A DNA stretch of 11,650 bases from Candidatus Hydrogenedentota bacterium (GTDB taxonomy: Bacteria > Hydrogenedentota > Hydrogenedentia > Hydrogenedentales > SLHB01), in NCBI GenBank assembly GCA_007118235.1, contig SKRY01000030.1:1-11650 (forward strand). The letters run 5' to 3'. Numbering within the stretch: position 1 is the stretch's first letter; every line of letters begins with the position of its first letter. Position numbers and translations under genes: made by a program. Below the pieces are notes generated by a model, which did no database searches, was not told the DNA's origin, and saw only the letters and a list, made by a program, of their open reading frames with translations. Shown here in pieces: positions 1 through 6,639 of the stretch.

Positions 1-741
1 ATTCAGGAGCAGATTCAACCCACACGGGTGCAGTTGGTGATCCCGATGGTTAGCTTGATGCCAGAAGATTGCCTAGCAGAGTTGCGCAAACGGTTTGGTC
101 CAGACTTTGAGCGGCTTCAGGAAGAGGAGGTGAAGGCTGTTGTGACAGCTCATGCGGAAGCTCAGGTGTCTAATGCCCGTATGCGCGAAATCACCAACGA
201 ACATCCGGCGGATCTGACGAAAATGCTGCAAAACCTTGTGAAGCAAGGTTTTCTTGTGCAAGACGGCCAGAAGCGGGGAGCCACATACCGGTTACCTTCG
301 GCGACAGATGCGGCGTGGGAGACCGCTTCGCTTCTTCCGGGAGGCTTGACACATAAGAGCGAGGGCTCCGCACACAGTGGCGATGACTTCTCACATGAGA
401 GCGGGGGCTCCGCACACAACAAGGAAGACTCCTTACATAATGGCGGGGACTTGGTACAAACACCTACGGACATGGAGTCAGAAACCTTGGTGCGGCTGCG
501 AAGGATCGCGCTCCCAGCTCATCTGTCGGCACGCCTACCGCCGGAGGAAACCCGCCAGCTCATCCTGAGGTTGTGCCACGCGCGTTATCTGACCGCAGCC
601 GATTTGGGCAAGTTACTGAACCGCAATGCGTCGGGATTGCGTAGCCGCTTTCTCAAGCCTATGGTGGAAGAAGGAGTCCTCCGCCTTCGGTATCCGCATG
701 CGCCAAACCGGCCTGATCAAGCCTATGCAGCTAACGCTTGA
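1..741 (+). CDS. AlbA_2/Schlafen-like ATP-binding protein, C-terminal part (5' end outside window)
   Basis: The frame is open from base 1, so the gene starts upstream; the GTG at 28 is internal. The visible 246 residues match, from memory, the C-terminal half of proteins with an N-terminal AlbA_2 (Schlafen-like, 'putative DNA-binding') domain, often annotated as ATP-binding protein or transcriptional regulator. Residues about 20-100 form a first winged-helix unit (SLMPEDCLAELRKRFG, then VSNARMREITNEHPADLTKM). Residues 117-151 are five heptapeptide repeats. Residues about 160-240 form a second winged-helix unit with the motif RNASGLRSRFLKPMVEEG and the ending PNRPDQAYAANA. The nucleotide-binding domain lies outside the window, so the function cannot be tested here. 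Such genes occur both as chromosomal regulators and near mobile or defence genes. The next gene is separated by an AT-rich gap, so there is no sign of an operon. The family call is fairly sure; the biological role is unknown. Confidence 0.75.
   Translation: MQEQIQPTRVQLVIPMVSLMPEDCLAELRKRFGPDFERLQEEEVKAVVTAHAEAQVSNARMREITNEHPADLTKMLQNLVKQGFLVQDGQKRGATYRLPSATDAAWETASLLPGGLTHKSEGSAHSGDDFSHESGGSAHNKEDSLHNGGDLVQTPTDMESETLVRLRRIALPAHLSARLPPEETRQLILRLCHARYLTAADLGKLLNRNASGLRSRFLKPMVEEGVLRLRYPHAPNRPDQAYAANA
349..453 (+). repeat. Five in-frame 21-bp degenerate tandem repeats coding for heptapeptides
   Basis: Five consecutive 21-nt units lie inside the first gene. Each codes seven residues with His at position 2 and usually Ser at position 7, for example AHNKEDS and SHESGGS. 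Units 1, 3 and 4 end in GGCTCC or GACTCC, so the similarity is visible in DNA as well as protein. The run is hydrophilic and rich in G, D, S and H, and it joins two winged-helix domains. It is probably a flexible, length-variable linker; metal binding by the regularly spaced His residues is only a possibility. Confidence 0.75.
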
Positions 742-836
742 GTCATATTGTTCCATAGTATTTTATTGTGCCAGATAAGTGTGGAAGCCCGTTTTTCAAT
801 CTTTACGAAAATATATTTTATTATGTTAGATTCATT

Positions 837-842
837 TATAAT
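837..842 (+). promoter_or_regulatory. Consensus -10 box TATAAT
   Basis: A perfect TATAAT lies at the end of the AT-rich stretch, 24 bp before the small ORF at 866. No good -35 is present at 16-18 bp upstream; the nearest similar sequence, TTTACG at 802-807, is too far away. In AT-rich DNA a chance TATAAT is plausible, so this is only a candidate promoter for the small ORF and/or nadE. Confidence 0.35.
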
Positions 843-865
843 GATTAATAAGTTAGGAGCGCGCG

Positions 866-919
866 ATGCAGTTCCATCCCGTCGAGTATCTCGAAAGCCG
901 CTTGAGGGAGAACGAGTAA
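866..919 (+). CDS. Possible 17-residue small ORF
   Basis: ATG to TAA encodes MQFHPVEYLESRLRENE. It is preceded by a strong Shine-Dalgarno (AGGAG at 855-859, 6 nt before the ATG) and by a TATAAT at 837-842. The peptide is charged, has no membrane segment or signal peptide, and matches nothing I recognise. It could be a leader peptide for nadE, the N-terminal remnant of a decayed gene, or chance. The good initiation region is the only support; there is no evidence that it is translated or conserved. Confidence 0.3.
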   Translation: MQFHPVEYLESRLRENE

Positions 920-953
920 GCGGGAGACTGTAGAAGAGACAGACGATACCATT

Positions 954-984
954 CTTGTACTAACTGATTCCAAATTAGTACAAG
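954..984. repeat. Perfect 10-bp inverted repeat upstream of nadE
   Basis: CTTGTACTAA (954-963) and TTAGTACAAG (975-984) are exact reverse complements separated by 11 nt, so the half-site centres are 21 bp apart, or two helical turns. This geometry suits an operator for a dimeric regulator. As RNA it could form a 10-bp stem with an 11-nt loop, but no U-run follows, so an intrinsic terminator is unlikely. It lies 126 bp upstream of the nadE start. The regulator is unknown. Confidence 0.6.
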
Positions 985-1110
985 CCGATGCCTGCGCTTC
1001 AGTCTATCCAAGCAGCGGCGCCCTTCCGGTTCGTGGTAGACTGGCGTCGTTTTCGAAGGCATTCATCGCCCTGGCCGTCCGGGCCCTGCTGAAAGGAGAA
1101 CGTCCACGAT

Positions 1111-3036
1111 ATGCGTTTGGTGCGTGTTGGAGTAGCCGCCACGTCGATGACGGTGGGGGATTTCAAAGGGAACAGCCGTATCCTTGGGGAGGTGATCGCG
1201 GCTGCCCGTGAACAAGGCGTCCACTTGCTGGTGACGCCGGAGCTGTCCTTGTCCGGCTATAGCTTGGAGGACAAGGTCTTCTGGCCGGACCTGAGCCGCA
1301 AGAGCTGGGAGGTCCTCAACGAACTCGCACCGGAATGCAAGGGCATCGATGTGTTCATCGGCCTGCCCATCCGGCTGCGGTCGATGATGTACAACGCCAT
1401 GGCTCTTGTCCACGACGGGCGCGTTGCGGGTCTCATCCTGAAGATGTATCTGCCCACCTACAGCATCTTCTACGAAGGGCGCAATTGGGCGGCGTGGGAT
1501 CACGGCGTCACGGAATACCACGGTGTTCCCGTGGGCGATCTTGTGTTCGAGTTGCCTTACGGCGTGGTGAGCGGCGAGATTTGCGAGGATATGTGGTCGC
1601 GCCAATCGCCGGCTCATGCGCGGGTGCAAGCGGGCGCGGAAATCATCTGCAACGCGAGCGCATCTCCGTTTGTGCCCCTCAAGAACGCCGCGCGCCGGCG
1701 CATGATCCAGAACGCCGCGGCTAACTTGGTCTGCGTATATGCCTACTCCAACATGCTGGGGTGCGACAACAGCCGCTTGATCTTTGACGGCGGCGGATTC
1801 ATCAGCACGCCCGAAGGCATCGCCGCCGAAGGGCCGGCTCTGGCCAAGGCGCCGTGGACCCTTGCCTCCGCCGTGGTGGACCTCGACGACGTGGCGCGCA
1901 TGCGTTCGGAGAACTCGACCTGGCGTCAAGACGCCGCGGACCCCGGTTTTGGCTGGGACGCCGAGCGCATCGCGTTGAGCAACGGCGCGTTTAGTCCAGC
2001 CCCCATCGCCGATTTCGCCGCGCAGATGCCGGACAGCTTCTTCATGGGCGAACCCACCCCGGCGCGAGATGACGCCTCGGCCTATCTCGACGAGCTGTTT
2101 GACGCGCTCGTGCTTGGCCTGCGCGATTACTACGAGAAGGTGGGCGTGTTCAAACGCTTTCTTGTCGCGCTGAGTGGCGGACGCGACAGCGCCCTCTGTT
2201 TGCTCATCGCCGTGCATGCTGCAAAGGCGCTCAACGGGGGAAAGGAGGCGGCCCGCTACGCCGAACGGATTCGCACCGTGTACCTGGCTCACGACGTCTA
2301 CAGTTCGAGCGCGACCTCCGAGGCGGCCCGCCGCTTGGCGGAGGCCCTGGGCGTCCCGTTCCGGGTGGTCTCCATCAGCGAGGAAGCGGAAGTGGCGGAG
2401 GATAAGGCCGCGGAGATGCTAGGCGGCGAGGCGGAGGTTTCTCCCATCGCGCGGCAGAACCTGCAAGCGCGCATTCGGGGGAACATGGTGCTGAATTGGG
2501 CCAACAGCATGGAAGGCCTCGTGCTTGTGACCTCGAATCTGAGCGAGGCGGCCGTGGGCTACACTACTACCGGCGGCGACAATCAGGGCGGCTATTGCCC
2601 CATCGCCAACGTGCCCAAGACCGTGGTCACCCAGCTTCTCGAACACTTGGCGAAACGCGAGGGACTCCATGTCTTGGAGGAGATCCTCGCCATCCCGCCC
2701 AGCGCCGAACTCGCCAACGATCAAAGCGACGAAGAGGACCTCATGCCCTACGTGGTGCTTGATGATTTACTCTATCTGTACGGCCGCCGCCGCATGGCCC
2801 TCGCGGATTGCTGGCGCGTGCTCTGTCACCGGCGTCCCAGCCATGACCCCGAGCAATTGCGCGTCTGGACCGCTACGTTCGCGCGTCTTTTCGCGCAGAA
2901 CCAATGGAAACGCGAACAGTTGCCCGTGGCCATGAAGGTCATGGAACTCGACCTCGACCCCAAGACCGGCTTCCGGTTTCCCGTCACGCAACGCATTGAT
3001 CACGAACTAGAGGCGCTCAACGAGGCGGAGTTATAG
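1111..3036 (+). CDS. nadE: Glutamine-dependent NAD+ synthetase (two-domain NadE)
   Basis: Catalyses the last step of NAD+ biosynthesis, amidating nicotinic acid adenine dinucleotide (deamido-NAD+) with ATP and ammonia from glutamine, in the cytoplasm. The 641-residue product has two domains. The N-terminal carbon-nitrogen hydrolase (nitrilase-type glutaminase) domain, about 1-290, has the triad Glu44 (TPELSLSGY), Lys111 (ILKMYLPTY) and Cys158 (SGEICEDMW). The C-terminal synthetase domain, about 320-641, has the PP-loop SGGRDS at 355-360 and the conserved block TSNLSEAAVGY from 474. Length and motifs match the long glutamine-dependent class, not the short ammonia-dependent one. The ATG has AAGGAG 12 nt upstream, and the protein begins directly with the first strand of the hydrolase fold (VRVGVAATS). 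It stands alone and converges on guaA. The inverted repeat at 954-984 is a candidate control site. Nothing appears truncated. Identity is very sure. Confidence 0.97.
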   Translation: MRLVRVGVAATSMTVGDFKGNSRILGEVIAAAREQGVHLLVTPELSLSGYSLEDKVFWPDLSRKSWEVLNELAPECKGIDVFIGLPIRLRSMMYNAMALVHDGRVAGLILKMYLPTYSIFYEGRNWAAWDHGVTEYHGVPVGDLVFELPYGVVSGEICEDMWSRQSPAHARVQAGAEIICNASASPFVPLKNAARRRMIQNAAANLVCVYAYSNMLGCDNSRLIFDGGGFISTPEGIAAEGPALAKAPWTLASAVVDLDDVARMRSENSTWRQDAADPGFGWDAERIALSNGAFSPAPIADFAAQMPDSFFMGEPTPARDDASAYLDELFDALVLGLRDYYEKVGVFKRFLVALSGGRDSALCLLIAVHAAKALNGGKEAARYAERIRTVYLAHDVYSSSATSEAARRLAEALGVPFRVVSISEEAEVAEDKAAEMLGGEAEVSPIARQNLQARIRGNMVLNWANSMEGLVLVTSNLSEAAVGYTTTGGDNQGGYCPIANVPKTVVTQLLEHLAKREGLHVLEEILAIPPSAELANDQSDEEDLMPYVVLDDLLYLYGRRRMALADCWRVLCHRRPSHDPEQLRVWTATFARLFAQNQWKREQLPVAMKVMELDLDPKTGFRFPVTQRIDHELEALNEAEL

Positions 3037-3063
3037 ACAGGGTTCATCGGGTTCCCAAGAAGG

Positions 3064-3091
3064 AATCACGGATTTACACGGATTTGAACGG
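3064..3091 (+). repeat. Short 10-bp-period repeat (about 2.8 copies)
   Basis: The units GATTTACACG and GATTTGAACG follow one another exactly, preceded by a partial copy ending in ATCACG. CACGGATTT occurs twice at a 10-bp offset. An AT-rich GGAAAAAACAG follows. Motifs of this kind (CACGGATT repeats) recur between genes in a number of bacterial genomes; whether they do in this genome cannot be seen from one window. Confidence 0.5.
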
Positions 3092-3204
3092 AAAAAACAG
3101 AAGTATCAGGGTAGGCGGGACGGCTTATGGGGCGATCCAAGAATGTAGCCAAGATCCTTGTTGGAAGAATATGTAGAGCTGCTTGCGCGTCGATTCGGAC
3201 ATAC

Positions 3205-3238
3205 GCTTTGGTTCCAGTATGGACCTGGAAACCAAAGC
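3205..3238. repeat. Strong hairpin (13-bp stem with one bulge) in convergent gap
   Basis: GCTTTGGTTCCAG (3205-3217) pairs with CTGGAAACCAAAGC (3225-3238) along its whole length, with a single bulged base and a 7-nt loop. It lies about 170 nt past the nadE stop and 110 nt past the guaA stop on the opposite strand, where it could act as a bidirectional transcript end. Lack of a U-run on both sides argues against a classical intrinsic terminator. A REP-like palindrome is the alternative. Confidence 0.55.
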
Positions 3239-3348
3239 AACCGTAAAGAGCTTCAAGCGAGGCCCGCGTTTCTCTCGTGTTTCAGCTCCCGCTGGCACGC
3301 CTATCCGTGTGAATCCGCGGTTCGATTTCACCGCGCCGCCTTCCCGGC

Positions 3349-4896
3349 TTATTCCCACTCGATAGTGCCGGGGGGTTTGGAGGTGACGTCGTAGAGGACG
3401 CGGTTGATCCCCTTGACCTCGTTGCAGATCCGGCTGGCGACGCGTTGGAGCACGTCGGGTGAGAACCGGTACCAGTCGGCGGTCATGGCGTCTTCGCTGG
3501 TGACGGCGCGGAGGGAGCAGACTTCCTCGTAGGTGCGTTCGTCGCCTTGGACGCCAACGCTGCGCACGGGCAGAAGGCACACGAGCGCCTGCCAAATCTC
3601 GCGGTAGAGGCCGGCCCGGCGGATCTCCTCGATGTAGATGGCGTCGGCCTCGCGCAAGGTGTCAAGCCGCTCCTTGGTCACGGCGCCGACGCACCGCACG
3701 CCCAAGCCCGGCCCGGGGAAGGGGTGGCGCCAGACGATGTCCTCGGGCAAGCCGAGTTCGGCGCCGAGCGCGCGCACTTCGTCCTTGAAGAGTTCGCGCA
3801 AGGGTTCGAGCAACGCGAGGTTCATCTTCTCGGGTAGCCCGCCCACGTTGTGGTGGCTCTTAATGGTGACCGACGGCCCGCCCGTGGCGGATACGCTCTC
3901 GACCACGTCGGGGTACAACGTGCCTTGGGCGAGGAAATCGATTTCGCCGACGGACTGAGCTTCTTCGTCGAAGATCTCGATGAACAGATTGCCGATGGCC
4001 TTGCGTTTCGCCTCGGGGTCGCTAATCCCGGCGAGCCGTTCGAGAAACCGGTCCTCGGCGTCCACGTAGCGCAGGTTGATCTGGAAGTTGTCGCGAAACA
4101 CCTGCTGAACCCGTTCCGGTTCGCCCTTGCGGAGAAGGCCGTTGTTCACGAACACGCAGGTGAGCCGATCGCCGATGGCGCGGTGAATGAGCACGGCCGC
4201 CACGCTGGAATCAACGCCGCCGCTTAGGCCAAGCAGGACCCGGCCCTCCCCAACCTTTTGCCGAATCTCTTCCGTGGCGGCCTCAAGGAACGAGCCCATG
4301 GTCCAATCGCCGGCGCAACCACAAACCGTGTGCACGAAATTGGAGAGGATGCGATCGCCTTGCGGGGTGTGGACCACCTCGGGATGAAACTGAACCCCGT
4401 AGAACCGCCGGGCGGGCGCGGCGATGGCGGCGTGCGGGCAGTTCTCGGTGGAGCCTATCGTCTCGAACTCTTCCGGCAACGCGGCCACCGCATCGCCATG
4501 GCTCATCCAGACTTGCGTGAATTCGGCCACGCCTTGGAAAAAGCCCCGGGAATCGCGGTGTTCGAGATGGGCCACGCCATACTCGCGTTTGCCGCACGGC
4601 TCCACCCGGCCGCCAAGCTGATGGGCGAGGAGTTGGCATCCATAACAGATGCCCAGGATGGGGATGCCCAAGTCGAAGATGGCGGGATCGGGCATGGGGG
4701 CATCCGGCGCAAGCACACTGGCGGGGCCGCCGCTGAGGATGACGCCCGCGGGATCCAGCGCCTTTAGTTCGTCCGGTGAAATGCTGTACGGGACAATGAG
4801 ACTGAATGCGCGGGCCTCGCGCACGCGCCGCGCGATAAGTTTGCTGTACTGCGCCCCGAAATCAAGGACGACGACCGGCCGTTCCGCTCCGTGCAT
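3349..4896 (-). CDS. guaA: GMP synthase (glutamine-hydrolysing)
   Basis: Converts XMP to GMP with ATP and glutamine, the final step of de novo guanine nucleotide synthesis; cytoplasmic, normally a homodimer. The 515 residues comprise a class I glutamine amidotransferase domain (about 1-200) with the triad Cys84 (GICYGCQ), His171 and Glu173 (GVQFHPE), an ATP-pyrophosphatase domain with the PP-loop SGGVDSS at 225-231, and the C-terminal dimerisation domain ending in the family-typical GTIEWE. Length is normal and all catalytic residues are present. One small oddity is a second Cys in the nucleophile elbow (GICYGCQ, where Met or Leu is commoner). The ATG lies only 4 nt after the guaB stop, so the two are co-transcribed and probably translationally coupled, with only a weak GGCGG before the start. 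Both GuaA and the convergent NadE are glutamine-dependent adenylating amidotransferases. Identity is very sure. Confidence 0.98.
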   Translation of the reverse strand: MHGAERPVVVLDFGAQYSKLIARRVREARAFSLIVPYSISPDELKALDPAGVILSGGPASVLAPDAPMPDPAIFDLGIPILGICYGCQLLAHQLGGRVEPCGKREYGVAHLEHRDSRGFFQGVAEFTQVWMSHGDAVAALPEEFETIGSTENCPHAAIAAPARRFYGVQFHPEVVHTPQGDRILSNFVHTVCGCAGDWTMGSFLEAATEEIRQKVGEGRVLLGLSGGVDSSVAAVLIHRAIGDRLTCVFVNNGLLRKGEPERVQQVFRDNFQINLRYVDAEDRFLERLAGISDPEAKRKAIGNLFIEIFDEEAQSVGEIDFLAQGTLYPDVVESVSATGGPSVTIKSHHNVGGLPEKMNLALLEPLRELFKDEVRALGAELGLPEDIVWRHPFPGPGLGVRCVGAVTKERLDTLREADAIYIEEIRRAGLYREIWQALVCLLPVRSVGVQGDERTYEEVCSLRAVTSEDAMTADWYRFSPDVLQRVASRICNEVKGINRVLYDVTSKPPGTIEWE

Positions 4897-4900
4897 GGGA

Positions 4901-6373
4901 TTACCGCCACACCTGATAGTTGGGGGGCTCTTCCGTGATGGTCACGTCATGGGGATGGCTTTCGCGGACGCCCGCCAGCGAGACGCGGACAAACATGGCC
5001 TTCTGCCGCAATTCCCGGAGGGTGGCGCTCCCGCAATAGCCCATGCCCGCGCGCACGCCGCCCGCGAGCTGATGGATGTATTCCCCAAGTCCGCCACGGA
5101 AGGGAACCCGGCCTTCGACGCCTTCCGGCACGAGCTTGGAATGCTCGGCCTCGAACTGCATGTAGCGGGCCTTGCTGCCCCGTTGCATGGCCTTGATGGA
5201 GCCCATGCCGCGGTGCACCTTGTAGGTCCGGCCCTCGTAAAGGATCGTTTCGCCCGGGCTTTCCTCGGTGCCGGCGAAAAGGCTGCCAATCATGACGCTC
5301 TCCGCCCCAGCGGCCAAGGCCTTGACGATGTCTCCCGAATACCGAATGCCGCCGTCGCTTATGACGGGTATGTCATGCTCGGCGGCTACGGCGCCCGCTT
5401 CGAAGATCGCCGTGAGCTGGGGCATGCCCGCGCCCGCCACCACGCGCGTGGTGCAGATGGAGCCTGGCCCCACGCCTACTTTCACGCCATCGGCCCCCGC
5501 TTCGATGATGTCGCGCGCGCCCTGTCCCGTGCCCACGTTACCCGCCACAAGATCGGTGTCCGGGAACCGCTCCTTGATTTTGCGCACGGTGTCGAGCACT
5601 AGTTTGCTATGGCCATGCGCTGTATCCACCACGAGGAGATCCACGTAGGCCTCGACAAGCGCCTTCGCGCGATCCAGCTCTTCTTCTCCCACGCCGACGG
5701 CGCCGCCCACGCGCAACCGGCCCATGTCGTCCTTGCAGCTCCGAGGGAAGTCCCGCGCCTTGGCAATATCTTTTATCGTGATGAGTCCGCGCAGGACGCC
5801 GTTCTCATCCACAATAGGCAACTTTTCGATACGGTGCTGGTGGAGCAGTTCCTTCGCCCGCTCGCGCGTCGTGCCCGGAGGAATGGTGACCAGGTTATCC
5901 TTCGTCATCACCGTGTGGATGGGCACGGAATAGTCGTCAAGAAAGCGCAGGTCGCGGTTGGTGAGGATGCCCACCAGTTTGCCGGTTTCGTCCGTGATAG
6001 GCACGCCAGACACCCGGTAACGCGCCATGAGGTCTTCGGCCTCCTGGACGCTGTTGTACGGGCGCAAGGTAATGGGATGGGTGATAATGCCGGCTTGCGA
6101 GCGCTTGACCTTGTCCACTTCCGCGGCTTGTTCGTCAATGGACAGGTTCTTGTGAATTACCCCGAGGCCGCCCTCCTGCGCGATGGCGATGGCCAAGCGC
6201 GCCTCGGTGACGGTGTCCATCGCGGCGCTCACGAGGGGGATATTGATGGTGACGTTGCGGGTCAATCGCGTGGAAAGGTCGACGTCACGCGGCATGACAT
6301 CGGAACGTTCGGGCCGCAGAAGGACGTCGTCGAAAGAGAGTCCTTCCATGAAGCGGTCTTCGGGATAACGCAT
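4901..6373 (-). CDS. guaB: Inosine-5'-monophosphate dehydrogenase
   Basis: Oxidises IMP to XMP with NAD+, the committed step towards guanine nucleotides; it supplies GuaA encoded just downstream. The 490 residues form the usual TIM barrel interrupted by a CBS-domain pair (about 95-205). Visible motifs are the catalytic-loop GPGSICTTR (302-310, Cys307 forming the covalent E-XMP intermediate), the phosphate-binding ISDGGIRYSGD (Asp340), YKVHRGMGS, and the flap dyad Arg403-Tyr404 (SKARYMQ). Length is standard for bacterial enzymes. The ATG has GGAGG 4 nt upstream, and a sigma70-like promoter lies about 77 bp upstream (6450-6478), so this is the first gene of a guaBA operon. The CBS pair usually makes the enzyme responsive to purine nucleotides; no purine riboswitch is apparent in the short leader. 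Identity is very sure. Confidence 0.98.
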   Translation of the reverse strand: MRYPEDRFMEGLSFDDVLLRPERSDVMPRDVDLSTRLTRNVTINIPLVSAAMDTVTEARLAIAIAQEGGLGVIHKNLSIDEQAAEVDKVKRSQAGIITHPITLRPYNSVQEAEDLMARYRVSGVPITDETGKLVGILTNRDLRFLDDYSVPIHTVMTKDNLVTIPPGTTRERAKELLHQHRIEKLPIVDENGVLRGLITIKDIAKARDFPRSCKDDMGRLRVGGAVGVGEEELDRAKALVEAYVDLLVVDTAHGHSKLVLDTVRKIKERFPDTDLVAGNVGTGQGARDIIEAGADGVKVGVGPGSICTTRVVAGAGMPQLTAIFEAGAVAAEHDIPVISDGGIRYSGDIVKALAAGAESVMIGSLFAGTEESPGETILYEGRTYKVHRGMGSIKAMQRGSKARYMQFEAEHSKLVPEGVEGRVPFRGGLGEYIHQLAGGVRAGMGYCGSATLRELRQKAMFVRVSLAGVRESHPHDVTITEEPPNYQVWR

Positions 6374-6434
6374 GAAGCCTCCAGATTACAGGCGGGACGG
6401 GTCAGGATGCCCGGAAGGCGGCCGGGGAGACCTT

Positions 6435-6446
6435 GCCTCCGGAGGC
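6435..6446. repeat. Perfect 12-bp palindrome at the guaB transcription start
   Basis: GCCTCCGGAGGC is fully self-complementary. It starts 3 bp downstream of the guaB -10 box, so it covers the expected transcription start. That position would suit an operator, or a short hairpin at the extreme 5' end of the mRNA. GC-rich palindromes of this length do arise by chance, so function is only inferred. Confidence 0.4.
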
Positions 6447-6449
6447 GGT

Positions 6450-6478
6450 ATTCTACCCGTGGAGCCGCTGTGAGTCAA
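6450..6478 (-). promoter_or_regulatory. Sigma70-type promoter for guaBA
   Basis: On the minus strand, the -35 TTGACT (6478-6473) and the -10 TAGAAT (6455-6450) are separated by exactly 17 nt, each differing from the consensus at one position. Predicted transcription starts near 6443, giving a leader of about 70 nt before guaB. It is the only good promoter candidate seen in this divergent region on that strand. Confidence 0.75.
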
Positions 6479-6516
6479 ATCGCGGAATGCCGCGTTGACG
6501 CGGTTCGATCGTCCGA

Positions 6517-6544
6517 TTGAAGGGTTATGTGTTTGTGTGATACT
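6517..6544 (+). promoter_or_regulatory. Candidate promoter for the ffh-rplS operon
   Basis: TTGAAG (6517-6522) and GATACT (6539-6544) are spaced by 16 nt, and a TG at 6536-6537 gives an extended -10 (TGTGATACT). Transcription would start near 6551, with a leader of about 90 nt before ffh that contains the hairpin at 6584-6604. It lies back to back with the guaB promoter, with the two -35 boxes 38 bp apart. The intervening DNA holds alternating GC-rich complements (CGCGG, CCGCG, CGCGG at 6481-6503). Confidence 0.5.
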
Positions 6545-6583
6545 ATTCACTGTGCAGAGGGGGAGCGATCTGTCTTGATCATG

Positions 6584-6604
6584 CCGGATTTCGTGGAAAT
6601 CCGG
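6584..6604 (+). repeat. Perfect 9-bp hairpin in the ffh leader
   Basis: CCGGATTTC (6584-6592), loop GTG, then GAAATCCGG (6596-6604), followed by GTGTTTTGTG. The perfect stem plus a short T-rich tail resembles a weak intrinsic terminator or attenuator between the likely promoter and the ffh start 36 nt later. It could also be a 5'-UTR stabilising stem. It is not the SRP RNA: the conserved GGUCAGG/GGAAGCAGC core is absent. Confidence 0.55.
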
Positions 6605-6639
6605 GTGTTTTGTGTTGGAATAGCAGGCGGTGCCAGAGT

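Larger units (their letters stand above)
742..1110. other. Intergenic region upstream of nadE
   Basis: This 369-bp gap holds an AT-rich stretch (about 742-850), a consensus -10 box at 837-842, a possible 17-codon ORF at 866-919 and a perfect inverted repeat at 954-984. The last 120 bp before nadE are GC-rich. A weak -10-like TAGACT lies at 1037-1042 without a convincing -35. The nadE Shine-Dalgarno AAGGAG is at 1093-1098, 12 nt before its ATG. No longer ORF here looks real. Confidence 0.6.
3037..3348. other. Intergenic region between convergent nadE and guaA
   Basis: This 312-bp gap between two converging genes holds a 10-bp-period motif (3064-3091), a strong hairpin (3205-3238) and a smaller hairpin with stem CGCGGT/ACCGCG (3316-3321 and 3330-3335, 8-nt loop). 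Neither hairpin is followed by a clear U-run on either strand. The stretch 3183-3345 is open on both strands, but its ORFs resemble no family I can name; I treat them as non-coding. It may be a dispersed intergenic element. Confidence 0.5.

Noticed and set aside
748..933. 61-codon plus-strand ORF after the first gene
   Set aside because: No ribosome site at its start, composition changes midway from AT-rich to GC-rich, and it covers the -10 box in another frame from the better-supported small ORF.
954..984. CIRCE heat-shock operator
   Set aside because: CIRCE is TTAGCACTC-N9-GAGTGCTAA; here the arm sequences, orientation and spacer length differ.
1063..2292. 409-codon minus-strand ORF opposite nadE
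   Set aside because: It is the complement of a certain nadE gene in GC-rich DNA; its translation shows no family motifs and no convincing start region.
3311..3340. tRNA-like T-arm (GGTTCGATTTC) in the convergent gap
   Set aside because: No acceptor stem, anticodon arm or D-arm can be placed around it; it is just a short hairpin.
3125..3595. Minus-strand ORF running from inside guaA into the convergent gap
   Set aside because: Most of it is out of frame within guaA and the rest spans the hairpins; no family similarity that I can name.
4649..6520. Long plus-strand ORFs opposite guaA and guaB
   Set aside because: Mirror frames of well-supported genes with no recognisable protein features.
6610..6639. 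Upstream TTG start for ffh
   Set aside because: It adds ten residues not found in SRP54 proteins; the ATG at 6640 gives the conserved MFESL start and has a spaced AGGCGG.
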